From NCBI GenBank assembly GCA_001179505.1, contig CDMY01000219.1, positions 135,575-163,154 of the forward strand: a stretch of 27,580 nt of DNA, given 5' to 3'. The position numbers were made by a program, and so were the translations under genes. Of this stretch, positions 1 to 10,284 are shown piece by piece. Positions within the stretch are counted from its first letter, which is position 1. Every line of letters starts with the position of its first letter. The DNA is from Vitrella brassicaformis (taxonomy: Eukaryota; Sar; Vitrellaceae). A model generated the notes under the pieces. The model saw only the letters and a program-made list of their open reading frames with translations. It was not told where the DNA came from and made no database searches.

Positions 1-90
1 CTTCCCCCACCCGCCGCCCGCCGCCCGCCCCCTACACACAGCCAACCGTGCGTTGCCTTTTGTGCTCATCTATCCATCTGTCCATTCTTA

Positions 91-451
91 ATGCAGTCCG
101 AAGAGTTTGAGCGTCGGCTGCGCTCGATCCGGAGCGAGGCTGACTTTGAGGAGCACCGCATCCTCAAGCGGCTCAAGAAGGTCCTCCCCGAGGTGCAGAA
201 ACCCGTCCTCGAGAAATTCGGATTCAATCATGAGAACCCCGAAGTCAACAGAAGGGTAGTCTGTTTACACACACAGAGAGAGAAAGAGAGATCTGCCATT
301 CTCTCTCTCTCTCTCTCTCTGTGTGTGTCTGTGTTAGGCGATGGAGCGTTGTGTGTCCTATTGGCGTGTGCGTGACGGTGTGGGCGACCCCGAGATACAG
401 ACGGCGTCGAAGGGCATCATGGAGACCATCATGGGCGACTGCTGGGAGTAA
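91..451 (+). CDS. Small conserved-looking two-exon protein, 92 aa, function unknown
   Basis: Exons 91-255 and 338-451 join in phase 0 across an 82-bp intron (donor AGG|GTAGTC, acceptor GTGTTAG|GCG) that is mostly (AC)n, (AG)n, (CT)n and (GT)n. The protein is charged and probably helical at its N-terminus (ERRLRSIRSEADFEEHRI). It has two Cys, one in SYWRVRDG context upstream and one in the C-terminal GDCWE, and ends at TAA. No signal peptide or membrane segment is visible. I do not recognise the family. The 5' end is ambiguous: the ATG at 91 sits in TTAATGCAG|TCC after a pyrimidine-rich stretch, so 91-96 could instead be the end of an upstream intron and this the last two exons of a gene beginning outside the window. 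Confidence 0.65.
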
Positions 452-1543
452 ATGAGCAGCGGGCGATGGAGAGCCGAGGCGAAGACAGGGTGGCCACTGC
501 TGGCTCGGGCGGGCAGACAGGCACGGCCGTGCTTGTTGTGTGGTGTGGTGGTGAGGCGTGCTGCCGCTTGGGTATTGTGAGTGAGTGTATTTATTGAAGC
601 AAGGTGCAGGTAGCAATTAGCCTACATGGTGCTGAGCAGGCCATGGTGCAGATCAGGTGTGTCCATGTAGCCATGTCGGTGAAGGTGTAGGTGTAGGGGT
701 GTGCAGGTAGATAGGTGTGTGCACTGACTGGTCCATCCATCCATCCAGCTGTGTGTGTCCCTGCCGCTCCAATATTGTTGCAGTCGGTGTAGGTCAGCGA
801 TTACGCCTTTCTCTCTCTGTGTGCGTGTGTGTGTGATGGATGTGTGTGACCTGCAATGTCTGCGCGGCATTCGCTTAATTTGATACACACAGGTAGAAGT
901 TGTGATCCCTCCGACGCACGCACGCACACACACACACACACACGAGACACGACACACGAGTGAGCAGCCGCGCAGATCAAGAGACAGGCCAGCACTATGC
1001 GATACACACCCACGTGTGGTGTACTGTAGTGTACATCTAATTGGTGTCTCGGTCGTGAGACATCATCAAAAAACAGTCCTGCATCGCTCCTTCCCAGCAG
1101 AAAACGACACACCATACGCGCCTATGAGCAGACACACACACGCACACACACACATGGCCGATAAATTCTTACCAGCAGACACACACACGACCGCACTATA
1201 TATAAAGCAGCAGTACAGAAATACCGATAATATGGATGACGAAAAACGACTCCGATCAAGCGAGGTAGGTGGACACGCAAATGTCCATCGGTCTGTCTTT
1301 TCATTCACTCCTCCACTGACTGCGTGGGCAACGTGCATGCACAGACACGCATCAGGAAACCCCACCAGCATCCCCTCTGTAGACAAATAAGCACCAAGTA
1401 GAAAGCAGCTCTAGAGAGGAGGGGACAGGCACGCAGGCAGGCAGGGGCAGAGGGGATGTCTGTAAGAAAAAAACGTCAAAAAACTAAGTGAACAAACAGA
1501 CAGCACACACACACACACACACAGACACCACACGGCCCCTTCA
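452..1543. other. Convergent intergenic region, no convincing gene
   Basis: This is 1.1 kb between the stop of the first gene (plus) and the stop of the dehydrogenase-like gene (minus), so it should hold two 3' UTRs. It is dominated by TG/CA, CCAT and CACA microsatellites. The open frames here are low-complexity translations of those repeats. Two small oddities are a TATATATAA string near 1198 followed by a short open ATG stretch ending in a good donor, and a hairpin TGTCTC/GAGACA near 1045-1062. Confidence 0.6.
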
Positions 1544-4500
1544 TCAGCCATCTGTCCTGTCTTCCCTGTCCCGCTTTGAGATCCCCTTGAGCCCCTTGAG
1601 GAGCTCCTCAAGCACATCCGATACGCCGCCCTTCCCGCCACCATCACCAGAGCTGCTGCTGCTGCTGCTTCTGGATTGTGCCTTTTCCTCCCCCTCCCCC
1701 TCTCCACCCTCATCATCGCTTGGCGGCTCTGCCTCAGTGTCGACGGCTGTCGGGACTACTTCTTCTGGTACCACCCTCCCCTCCCTCCCCAAGCACCACC
1801 TCCTCGGCTCGTTGGGCACCCTCAACGTCCTCCAGTCCTCCATCGACATATCCCCAGCTGCTGCCTCAGCATAGATGTGGCATGGGTAGCTCTGGGGGTT
1901 TGCAAAGTCGTAGTCGATGGCCACGCAGGCGTCGTAGGCGAACCCGTCGCACGCCCAGGTGCATTCCTCCAAGGACATCGTGGCGGCGTCGTTGTAGTCC
2001 TCCGGGATGTGGCGGGAGTAGGAGGGCGTCTTGGATGAGGAGGGGGCGGGGTATGTCGAGAAGGAGCGGCAGTTGCCTGTGGCTAGCTCCACATAGCCTC
2101 CGGGCGGACCTGCCGACGGACACCGATCAACACAAGACAACACAACACGGGCAAATGGGAGATGTGGACGGATGCCCCCCCGTCTGGTCTGTCTGAGTAC
2201 CATCTCGTGTGTACACTGCATCTCTGCATGAGGCCCTCTCCCGCGCCTCTTCGCTCTCCTTCTCCCCCACCTGCAAATCACACCCGCCCTCCTCATCGAC
2301 CGCAAAACCACCACACCCCTCGCCAGCAGTGGCAGTTGCCGGTGCGGACCGGCACTTGTCGGCGCACTGATCGATGGCTTTCCTCATGGCGTGTGGGGGG
2401 AGGGCCGACTTGGATGTGCTGCTGCCGGCTTCCTCGTCTGTGAAGCAGTCGGCTACATGTGGGGAGAAGCCGGGGGTGGGGGGCGAGCTTTCGGCGATGA
2501 GGGAGGGGTCGTAGTAGATCTGGAGGGGTCGAGCACAGGCATAGGTCGGTCGATTATCGAGACAGGTGGGGCGTGGTATGCAGTTGAGTTGACCTACCAT
2601 GATGATCTTTCCGTCTGAGCCGTCGGCTTCCCCATCGGATGAAACGTACAAGCGGCCCTGATCGATCGACGGAGGCGTAGCCACACAGAAAGACACGAGA
2701 CACACACCCGTCCATGTGTCTGTCTGTGGTGTCGGCATGTGCTGTGTCAGACCTCGCTGTCAAAGACCGGACTGACGGGCCGAATCCCCCAGTTATCATC
2801 ACCTGCATGCGCAAAACACTCACACTGCACCCCTGCACATGTACAGTGGATCGGATCGTCACGCACCTCTCTTGCCAAAGAGGGTCAGCACTTCGTTTCT
2901 CTCTCTGACCTTGCCATCGTCCAGCAACACCCTGGTGACCTGATCAAGCAATCCATCACACCCATTGTGCGGCTGCAGCCCCCCCCCCCCCACACACACA
3001 CGTACCTTCTTCCCAATCATTTGGTCGGTGTGCTCACAGCAGCTCCCGTGCTGTGCCAGGAAGGCATCGCCCCCGTACTCACAGGGAAATCCGCCGTTGG
3101 CACTCTCCCCCGTCTCCTCACATCTCTGCCGCCACTTGTCGCTGCTCCTCTTGCCGCCCAGGAAGGCAATGCCGACGTGGCTGGCGTGCGCCTGCAAAGG
3201 CAGCTCGGGGGGCTGGTTGTTGGAGATGTTCCTGCACCACTCGTCGTCTAGGTCAGCGTTGATGTCCTCCCTGCCCGGCACGGCCCATTGGGCGCTGTGC
3301 CCCTGCGTGATGTCGGGCGGGAGGCGGCCCTCTGTCCAGCAGCGGGGGTAGCCGAAGGACTTGCCCTCACGCGACTCATCGAGGAGGTTCATCTCCTCGG
3401 CGGGGTTCTCTGCATGGACGTGAGTGACACAAGAGGGGCAGACACAGCGAGGTGACTCAGAGGTGTGCTGAGGGTGTATGGGTGTGTGTGTTGGTGGGCA
3501 CGTTTGCCGAACTCGTCGCCTCCGAGGTCTTTGGTGACGTTGGAGGGAATGTCGTCATCGTTCGTGTCGACGCCCCACAAACGACCTGCAGAGATGCGAC
3601 ACACACATGGGATCAGGGAGGCTGGACACAGTTTCCATGTGCTCCCACTGGCTCACCCTTTTGGTCGAAGGCTAGGCCAACGGAGTTGCGCAGGCCATGC
3701 TGATCCACCAATCACAGATCGTCACTCTGTGTGGGTGTGCCTTATGGGGCCTTATTGCTCACTCACCACGAACGCTTTGCCGTCTTCAGTCCAGTCCATA
3801 GTCTTGATCAGGGGATCAGTCACGTTGAGAAACCGCCGCACTTGCGCCCTGGATGAGTTTCTGTCGCCTGCACATACACACACATCCATGGAGACCCTCA
3901 GGCATCATGCCCCTCCCTCCCTGCACCACTGTATGTCTGTTGCTCTCCGTACCAGGCCATGTAGGGTTGAGTGACCCAATCGACACATACAGCCTGTTTT
4001 CATCGTCTACCATCAGAGTGCGCGTCTGAATCAACAAGCCACACACACACACACACACACACACAGCCACAATCACAGTCCACCTGTGAGACCGGCCCAC
4101 CAGGTGTCCCTGTTTGGCCGCCCCACAGCCCCCTGCCTCGATGCCCTTGACCACCACCACTCGCTCTTTGTCGTCCACAGGAGACGTCTGACCCGGCTTG
4201 TACGGCCACCTGAAGTCGTGCGTCCATCGACATCAGGTGCTATGCTATGCAGGTCGACAGCCCGCGTGGCATGTGTGTGTGTGTGTGGACCTCATGATGT
4301 TGGTCGCATTGCTGGCGAGCAGGTAGCCGCCGCGGATGGCGAGGCCTGAATGGACGGCATGGTATGGCATGGCACCGATGGACGGTCGACGGGTGTGTGT
4401 GTGTGTGTGTGTGTGTGTGTACCATGGTTTAGTCTCAGCGAATCTCCCTCCCAGAGCACGAAGCGCTCATCCTGGTCGATCCGCTGACAACACAAGAAAC

Positions 4501-5442
4501 GCCAATGACAGACAGACAGACAGACAGACAGGTAGGTGACTTTTGCTGCATGCTGCGTGTCCACCCATCCCCCCACCCACTCTTACTCCATCTCTGTTGA
4601 CGTCCTTCATTGTGACGATGCGGTCGTCCCCCTCTGATCATGAAGGAAGCCATCCGACACACAATCACAATCAACACACAATAGAGGCCTGTTTGCTGCC
4701 CACTCACTTTTCCCACACGAAGCTTTGCAGTCGCCTGCACTCACTCACCGCAACCAACACAACACAACACAACACACCACACCAGTGGATGGACCAGACG
4801 CATTGCTGCTGCTGTCACTCACTCATTGACCTCATGCACCGCACCCCCTCACCAGGCAGGAGGAAGCTGCACCCCACCCTGTCGATGAAGACTAGCGCGT
4901 CATCCGTCTCGGAAGACACCACCATCTGGCGCGGCTGGCTGCACAAACAGGTAGACACGCACGAGTCCGTCTGTCTGTCTGTCTGTCTATGTGTCTGTCT
5001 ATGTGTCTGTCTGACTGTCTGACTCTGTGTGCCAGTGCTTGTCTGTCTGTCTGTCTAAGTGCGGTACGTACCGCAGGTCATCTTCAGCGAGTATGCAAGC
5101 CCGGAACCCTTCAGGCAGCAGCGCGTCCCACACCTCAGCACATGCCGCAAACAGCCCCTCCCCACCATCACTGTCATCACTGTCGTCCAAGTCCTTGGCT
5201 TCGGGAAAGGTGGTGATATTCGCCCTCGCCCTCGCCTTCGCCTTGATCTTCGGCCGCTTGGGCGCCTTGCTGTCCTGCTTGCCTTGTGTCTTCACAGAGG
5301 GTTGTTTCTTGCTCACGAGACCAAACAACTCCTCAAGCAATCCAGCGTGCACCGAGGCCAACATCATGACGAGAGGAAGGATGAGCAGCAGCATCGTGTG
5401 TGTGGCTGTCTTCGCGGGTGGGTGGAGGAACAGCGGTTGCAT
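1544..5442 (-). CDS. Secreted glucose/sorbosone dehydrogenase-like beta-propeller with Cys-rich C-terminal module
   Basis: Seventeen exons: 5442-5072, 4938-4853, 4734-4708, 4633-4587, 4483-4423, 4345-4291, 4209-4101, 4025-3953, 3867-3767, 3699-3657, 3585-3502, 3409-3006, 2939-2867, 2802-2753, 2657-2598, 2519-2201, 2109-1544. They sum to 2529 nt (842 aa) with every phase consistent. A signal peptide is visible (MLLLILPLVMMLASVHA). Translation may start at 5442 or, giving a classical signal, at 5394. A lysine-rich acidic spacer follows. Residues about 160-550 carry the quinoprotein propeller hallmarks: DRIVTMKDVNRDG, TRTLMVDDENRLYVSIGS, HGLRNSVGLAFD, GRLWGVDTNDDD, SFGYPRCW, LQAHAS, QHGS and GRLYVSSDGE. 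In this family such proteins bind PQQ and oxidise sugars or aldoses; activity here is inferred. Residues about 550-840 are a PAN/apple-like Cys-rich region (ADCFTDEE, SLEECTWACDGF, CHIY) ending in an acidic/Ser run. HGSWNR of bacterial members reads HGSCCE here. Confidence 0.85.
4393..4420. repeat. (GT)n dinucleotide tract at a splice donor
   Basis: A long GT run on the plus strand directly abuts the donor of the exon ending at 4423 of the dehydrogenase-like gene; in sense orientation the intron begins GTACACACACAC. Confidence 0.85.
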
Positions 5443-5673
5443 GCGGGCGTTGAACCCGTGAATTTACATCCGGATCGCCATTTGAGCTCGCGACCTGATC
5501 TCTCTCCCTGCTGTCTCCCCTTTGATCTCTCCGATCTTTCGTGTACACCGCGCCATTCAGAAGAGAATGGTGCGATTTCCCTGGCGCGCATCGCACTCGT
5601 CGCAGCTACACGAAGCGCCATTCTTGCACCGTCGTCTTGGCCATCACAGCTCATCAGAAGGGACCTGTTATCC

Positions 5674-6153
5674 ATGTCCTCAGCATCACTGGGTGAAGAT
5701 CCCGCTCCCATCCCCGCGCCACCCCTCCCCCTCCCCTCTGTCCACATTCACCTGTCCAAGCCATCCGTTCGGAGGAACAAGGGAGCGCGTCGGTGCCCCG
5801 TGGGCGGCATCCTCTTCGGCTTTATCGTCATCTGCGCGCCGCTGGTGTTCGTAATCCTGTGTTCGGTGCTCTACCGGCCCCCTCGCATCTCGCCGGCGCC
5901 GCCCGCGGATTCTTCGACCCGCCGCCGGCTGCAGGCTATCGATCGTCCGAACGGGCCTTCGTTGAACGGAGGTGTGGGTGCGGCGTTCAGGTCGAGCGCC
6001 ATGTCGCCTCGGACGCATCGCGTGGGTCGCGGCTCCCCGCAGAGGCGGCGGAGGCATAGGATCGGGTCATCGTTCAGGGCTTTCACTGCGCTTGACGACC
6101 CTGGGGAAGACAGCGGTGGGGTGGCTGGCCCGTCAAGTGGCTGGCTGACTTGA
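5674..6153 (+). CDS. Single-pass membrane protein, 159 aa, unknown function
   Basis: An uninterrupted frame starts at ATG 5674 and stops with TGA at 6153. It has a proline-rich N-terminus (PAPIPAPPLPLP), a basic stretch (RRNKGARRCP), then one strong hydrophobic segment (GILFGFIVICAPLVFVILC, about residues 48-66). An Arg/Pro/Ser-rich tail follows (HRVGRGSPQRRRRHRIG). The positive-inside rule suggests the Arg-rich side flanking the segment is cytosolic, although both flanks are basic. It lies head-to-head with the dehydrogenase-like gene, about 230 bp from its 5442 start. No family is recognised. The frame extends upstream through non-coding-looking sequence, so the start is a choice based on position and composition. 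Confidence 0.5.
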   Translation: MSSASLGEDPAPIPAPPLPLPSVHIHLSKPSVRRNKGARRCPVGGILFGFIVICAPLVFVILCSVLYRPPRISPAPPADSSTRRRLQAIDRPNGPSLNGGVGAAFRSSAMSPRTHRVGRGSPQRRRRHRIGSSFRAFTALDDPGEDSGGVAGPSSGWLT

Positions 6154-6900
6154 CTGTCCTGGGAAGGGGTACACTACATACATGTGGGGAATTGCACGAG
6201 GGGCAGAGGGAGGGAGGGTGATTCGACCGAAGCATGGTCTGGTGGCTGGCTGGTCAACCAAGCGTGGTGGGTATGCGGGCAGTGCGCCCGCCGTGAGTGG
6301 CGGTGGGTGTTTGGCCTCAGGGGTGATGGGTGATTTGATGGTATGTGCGCCTGTCGATAGGATAGACCGACGGCATGCGATGCGATATGGTCTGCCTGCC
6401 TGCAAGCTTACCTTCCTGCTCTTGCCCTGCGTGCCTTTGTCGCTGGTTTGGTGCACCGAGAGAGACAATTAGAGAGGGACAGGCAGAGAGAGGGAGGGAG
6501 AAAGGGGCACATCTGTTGGTTCGGTGGTTCGTGTGGAGTAGTGCACTGCTGTGGCGGCATCCCATTCCCTGTGCTGGGTTTGTTCCGGGGGTGATACATA
6601 CGATCGTCTGTCTGTGTTTGTATGCATCGCATCGAATTACTCAGCCGCTTCGCTGCTACGTGCACTCTTTGTCGATATCTCTGTGTGTAGACTGTGGATA
6701 GACAGAAAAAGCCATGCATCTGCTGGGGTGGGGGGGGGGTGAAGGCTCTCGTTTTTTTGGTCGTGTCTGTGCTGGTCGGCGAGTGGGTGCCCCAACAGAC
6801 AGACAGAGTGTACAAGATACAGACAGACATGGTGTTGCTCAGCCTGAAGGAGTGAGTGAACAAACGAATCAATGAATCAATACATCACACAAACACACAT
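6154..6900. other. Intergenic region between converging genes; possible alternative last exon of the basic protein
   Basis: This stretch is microsatellite and G-run rich (a long G tract near 6730-6740, GACA repeats near 6797). A good acceptor on the minus strand (CCTTCAG|GCTGAG, exon from 6843) could give the basic protein at 7367 an alternative terminal exon running in phase to a stop near 6658. Its translation is of low complexity, so I do not prefer it. Nothing else is supported. Confidence 0.4.
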
Positions 6901-7367
6901 TCATCTGTTTCTCATCTGCTCTCTCATCCCTCCCTGCACCCACGTGTGTACCTTTGCTTTGGCCGCGTTGATCATGTTGAGTTGCGCCTGGAGCTTCTGA
7001 GCCACCCTGGACAGAGCCTTCAACGCGTCCTCGGGACCGACCTCAAACACACACACATATGGTAGGTGATACAACACACAAACACACGTCCATCTCGCTC
7101 CTTCCCACACCTCTGCCCTTTGTGTGCGGTCACACATACCTCCATGTCCACGTCAGGTGTCAGCGCCTTAGTCTTCTTGGCCCGCTTCTCGCCCTTCTTG
7201 CCCACGCCGTCCTTCCCGCCCTTGTCCTTGACGGTCTTGTTGCCCACGCGGCGAGCCTTGCGCTTCTTCCTGGCGCCCCGGGAGTCCCAGTCGCTGCACG
7301 AGTCGTTGCTGCTCTCACACGACGTGATCGGCTCATCCACTGCCTTGCGCTTCATCGGGCAGCACAT
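6901..7367 (-). CDS. Small Lys-rich, probably nuclear protein
   Basis: Exon 1 (7367 or 7355 to 7140) and exon 2 (7041 onward) join in phase 0 (GAG|GTATGTG ... TTTGAG|GTC). The N-terminal part is a basic, nuclear-localisation-like region with many Lys/Arg clusters (MKRKAVDEP, ARKKRKARRVG, KKGEKRAKK). The second exon encodes an amphipathic helix (EDALKALSRVAQKLQAQ). The end is uncertain: reading straight on stops at 6901, whereas the donor AAAG|GTACACACG at 6951 would remove that tail and require another exon. It is divergent from the small basic protein at 7635. No family is recognised; a nuclear role is an inference from composition. Confidence 0.5.
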
Positions 7368-7634
7368 CAGCCGCAGCAGATGCAGCGGCTTGAATGGCGG
7401 CCTGGCGCTTCGGGCGGGCCGAAAAGGCGTTGGTCTCCGGAGACGAAAGAGAGAACAGAGTTCAGCAACCACGGCGAATCCAAGCGATGGATGGGCCACA
7501 GGGCATGATGTAAATCACCGGATCATGGCCGAGCCGAGATCTCCTTCTTTTTGTGCACCGGGTTAAGCTGAGGTTGTTTATTCCCGCCGTGCCTTGCGGT
7601 CGGCAGATCTGCCACTCGCTCCCTTCCTCTCCCA

Positions 7635-7891
7635 TGGATGCAGGTGAGGGTGAGGACGACAATCGCATGACGGCCCGGCAGCTGGCCTTGCTTAAGGCTG
7701 CCGGCGGGCAGAAGCGCAAACCCATCATGGACGTCGACACCAGCAGCAGTGACGAGGAGGGCTCGGAGTATGGCAAGGGAGGGCGGCGGAGAAAGGCCGG
7801 CAAGAAGAGGCAGCGGGGGGATAAGAGGGGTAAGGGTAAGGCAATCTTCGTGCCACGCAAGTTTCTTTCGACAGAGACGATGAATGAATGA
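7635..7891 (+). CDS. Small basic/acidic nuclear-type protein, 85 aa
   Basis: A single frame runs from ATG 7635 to TGA 7891. It begins acidic (MDAGEGEDDN), carries MTARQLALLKAAGG, an acidic Ser patch (DTSSSDEEGSEYG), then a Lys/Arg block (GGRRRKAGKKRQRGDKRGKG). The ARQxALL stretch faintly recalls chromatin-remodelling INO80B/Ies2-type proteins, but the diagnostic C-terminal domain is absent and I do not assign it. An ATGCAG|GTGAGG string at the start resembles a splice donor, so the 5' structure may differ. It is divergent from the minus gene at 7367 and ends only 93 bp from the RimO stop. Confidence 0.45.
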
Positions 7892-7984
7892 TCATGTAAA
7901 TAGCGGTTCGTTCGTCAACCAACCATCAGCCATATGATATGCACACCCACCATCCCATCCTCGCATTCAAGTTCTATCATTCAC

Positions 7985-10284
7985 TCACGTCCTCACGAAG
8001 CCACTCAACCTTCTCGCCAGCTCACCTTCCTTGTCCTGGTCCTCATGCGGCCACCGGCCCACCACTCTCCCCAGCAAGTCATATGGGGGGTCCAGCACAT
8101 CGGTGATATCCACTTCATAGAAGTCCCCCAGACGGCTGACGCTCTCCAGCCCCTCGTTGAGGTACACCATGCCGTCGATGTCGGGACACTGCCCATCGTG
8201 CCGCCCCTGCAGCACAGAGAAGTCGCTCTCGGGCACGAAGCCCTCCACCAACACCTGCATTGCATTCCGTGCAGACAGACACAAACAGGCAGGGGCGTGT
8301 GCGTGCGTGCGTGTCTTGGTATTGATGGGGTGGTGGCTTGACTGACTGACCTTGAGGCGCTTGCCGACCCACTTGCGTCGTTGGTAGTCTGCGAGCACCG
8401 ACTGCTGTATGCTCGCCAGTGTCTCCTCCCTCCGCCGCTTGGTCGCCTCCTCGACCTGCCCCTCCATGTCATAGGCAGCGGAGCCCTCCTCGCGAGAAAA
8501 CCTGTTGTGCCGACAGACAGAGAGAGAGAGGTGTGCATCAGTCTGTGTCGGTGTCTCTGTCTGTGAGGCTGGTGGGTGGTGTGTCACCTGAAGATGCCAA
8601 CGTTGTCAAGCGGGTGCCTCTTGATGAACTCCGCGAGCTCATCGAAGTCATCCTCCGTCTCTCTAGGAAACCCCACCTGCACAGACACGCATACAGCACC
8701 GACGCACCCATCTCAACCAGTCAATGAAAGAATCCATCCTCTCTCCCGCCCCACCTCTCCCTTCATCTCATCTCACCATCAGGCTGGTCCGCACAGACAC
8801 ATCGGGCACCTTGGCCCGCAGCTTCGTGAGCAGGCCCTCAATCTCACCCTTGGACGTCCTACGCCGCATACGGCGCAGCACAGCGTCGCTGACGTGCTGC
8901 AGAGGCATGTCGAGGTAGCGGCACAGTCGCCTGTCGGATGCCATGAGCTCGATGAGCTCGTCGTCTATCTCGTCGGGATAGACATACAGGAGTCGCAGCC
9001 AGTAGTCGCCCGGCTCGGCGAGGAGAGTCCGCAGAAGGGGCACCAGGCCGCCCTTCTGCTGACGGCTGCTGCTGGTGCCGTTAGCCAGGGCTGCCTGGTG
9101 GGAGAGGGGGAACTCCTGTGAGAGGTTGAGGTCCTTGCCCCAGTCACCTGGACAGAGAGACACACACGCTCTCTCTCTCATGCCAAACTGAGTGTCCACA
9201 CGCGCATCTTGCATAAATACCGAGGTCTTGCGCAATCAGAATGATCTCTTTGACGCCATTCCGCCTCAACAGCCGGAACTCCTTGACAATCTGCTGCACG
9301 GACTTGCTCTGCAGGTCGCCCTTGATGGCCGGGATGATGCAGAACGCACACCGCTTCTTGCAGCCCTCGGCGATCTTCAGGTAGGCGAAGTGCTTCGGCG
9401 TCGTCTGCTGGCCTGCACAGAGACAATGACAAGGGGTGTATGTTTGATGTCTGTGCACCAAGGGTGGGAAGGACAGGGCGGCTTACGCGGGATGTCGCCG
9501 GCCTGGATGAATGACTTTGCAGTGAGTGCTTCGCCAGGGGTGGTGGAGCGGACGGCGGTGAGGATGTCCTCCACATTGCCGGCGCCGAGCATGTAGTCGA
9601 TGTGCGGGGTCTCTTGGACGATCCTGTCCTTGTGCTCGTTGACCATGCAGCCCGTCACGATCACCTTGGCGCCATCCTTCTTGGCCTCCACCGCCTTGCC
9701 TATCTCATCGAGGCTTTCACGGCGAGCGGCCTCGAGGAAACCACACGTGTTGACGACGATGTGATCGGCCTCTGAGGCAGTCATAACGTAAAGGGCGTGT
9801 GTGGGTACGTGTGCTGTGGTGTGGTGTGCTCGGATGCGTTTGTTTGCGTCCCTTTTGTCACCTTGCATGTTGTCTGTGACTTCGTAGCCGTTTTTTAAGA
9901 GGATACCTTAGGCAACACAACACAACACACGACCTAGCACCCACAATCACAGCCATCCACCCATCCTACCCAGCATCAACTCAGAGTCAACCAGGTTCCG
10001 CGGGCAGCCCTGACCGCAGACACACACGTGAACAGAACACCGGATGATTGTCCCATCTTCTGTCGCACCAATGAGACGAAGTGGAGTCTGTTGCCGTGCT
10101 CAGGCACCACGAGCACGCCATCATCCCGTTGCTTCATTGTCAGGCCACTGCGTTGCACCCTGAACCTCCGCTGTAGCCACGGCCTCGGAGGGACGCTGGT
10201 GTGACGGAAGGCATTCAGGGGCCTTGCAAGCTCCGCAAACATAACAATAAGCAGAACAATAAGAGAGAGCGTCCCGCCAGTCAT
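7985..10284 (-). CDS. rimO: Ribosomal protein uS12 methylthiotransferase RimO, probably plastid-targeted
   Basis: Nine exons: 10284-10069, 10009-9970, 9906-9862, 9771-9487, 9412-9221, 9147-8777, 8676-8588, 8501-8351, 8254-7985. They total 1659 nt (552 aa), all in phase. RimO attaches a methylthio group to a conserved Asp of ribosomal protein uS12, using SAM and two Fe-S clusters. The N-terminal cluster Cys lie in VSLGCPRNLVDSE (C74), VVNTCGFLEAARRESLDEI (C111) and VTGCM (C143). The radical-SAM motif is EGCKKRCAFC (C213, C217, C220). MPLQHVSDAVLRRMRR and SLMVGFPRETEDDF follow, then a C-terminal TRAM domain with PDIDGMVYL, typical of RimO rather than MiaB. The leader is a signal peptide (SLIVLLIVMFAELARPLNA) followed by FRHTSVPPRPWLQRRF, i.e. 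Phe then a basic Ser/Thr stretch, as in complex-plastid targeting. An in-frame ATG at 10380 would add 32 residues and bury the signal, so 10284 is preferred. Confidence 0.92.

Noticed and set aside
622-1390. Several open frames on both strands, and possible zinc-finger-like His/Cys runs
   Set aside because: They are translations of CA/TG and CCAT microsatellites (His-Thr and Cys-Val runs) without coding composition.
2940-2990. Alternative acceptor (GGCTGCAG|CCG) adding 12 residues to exon 13 of the dehydrogenase-like gene
   Set aside because: It is in phase, but the acceptor at 2939 joins IGKK directly to VTRVLLDDG, matching the spacing expected in the propeller family.
5059-5673. Long plus-strand open frame upstream of the 5674 membrane protein
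   Set aside because: It is the antisense of exon 1 of the dehydrogenase-like gene, which has a signal peptide and in-phase junctions; only the part after ATG 5674 has independent support.
8005-8538. 177-codon minus-strand frame rich in Arg and Trp
   Set aside because: It overlaps rimO exons in another frame and crosses introns; the TRAM-domain frame is the real one.
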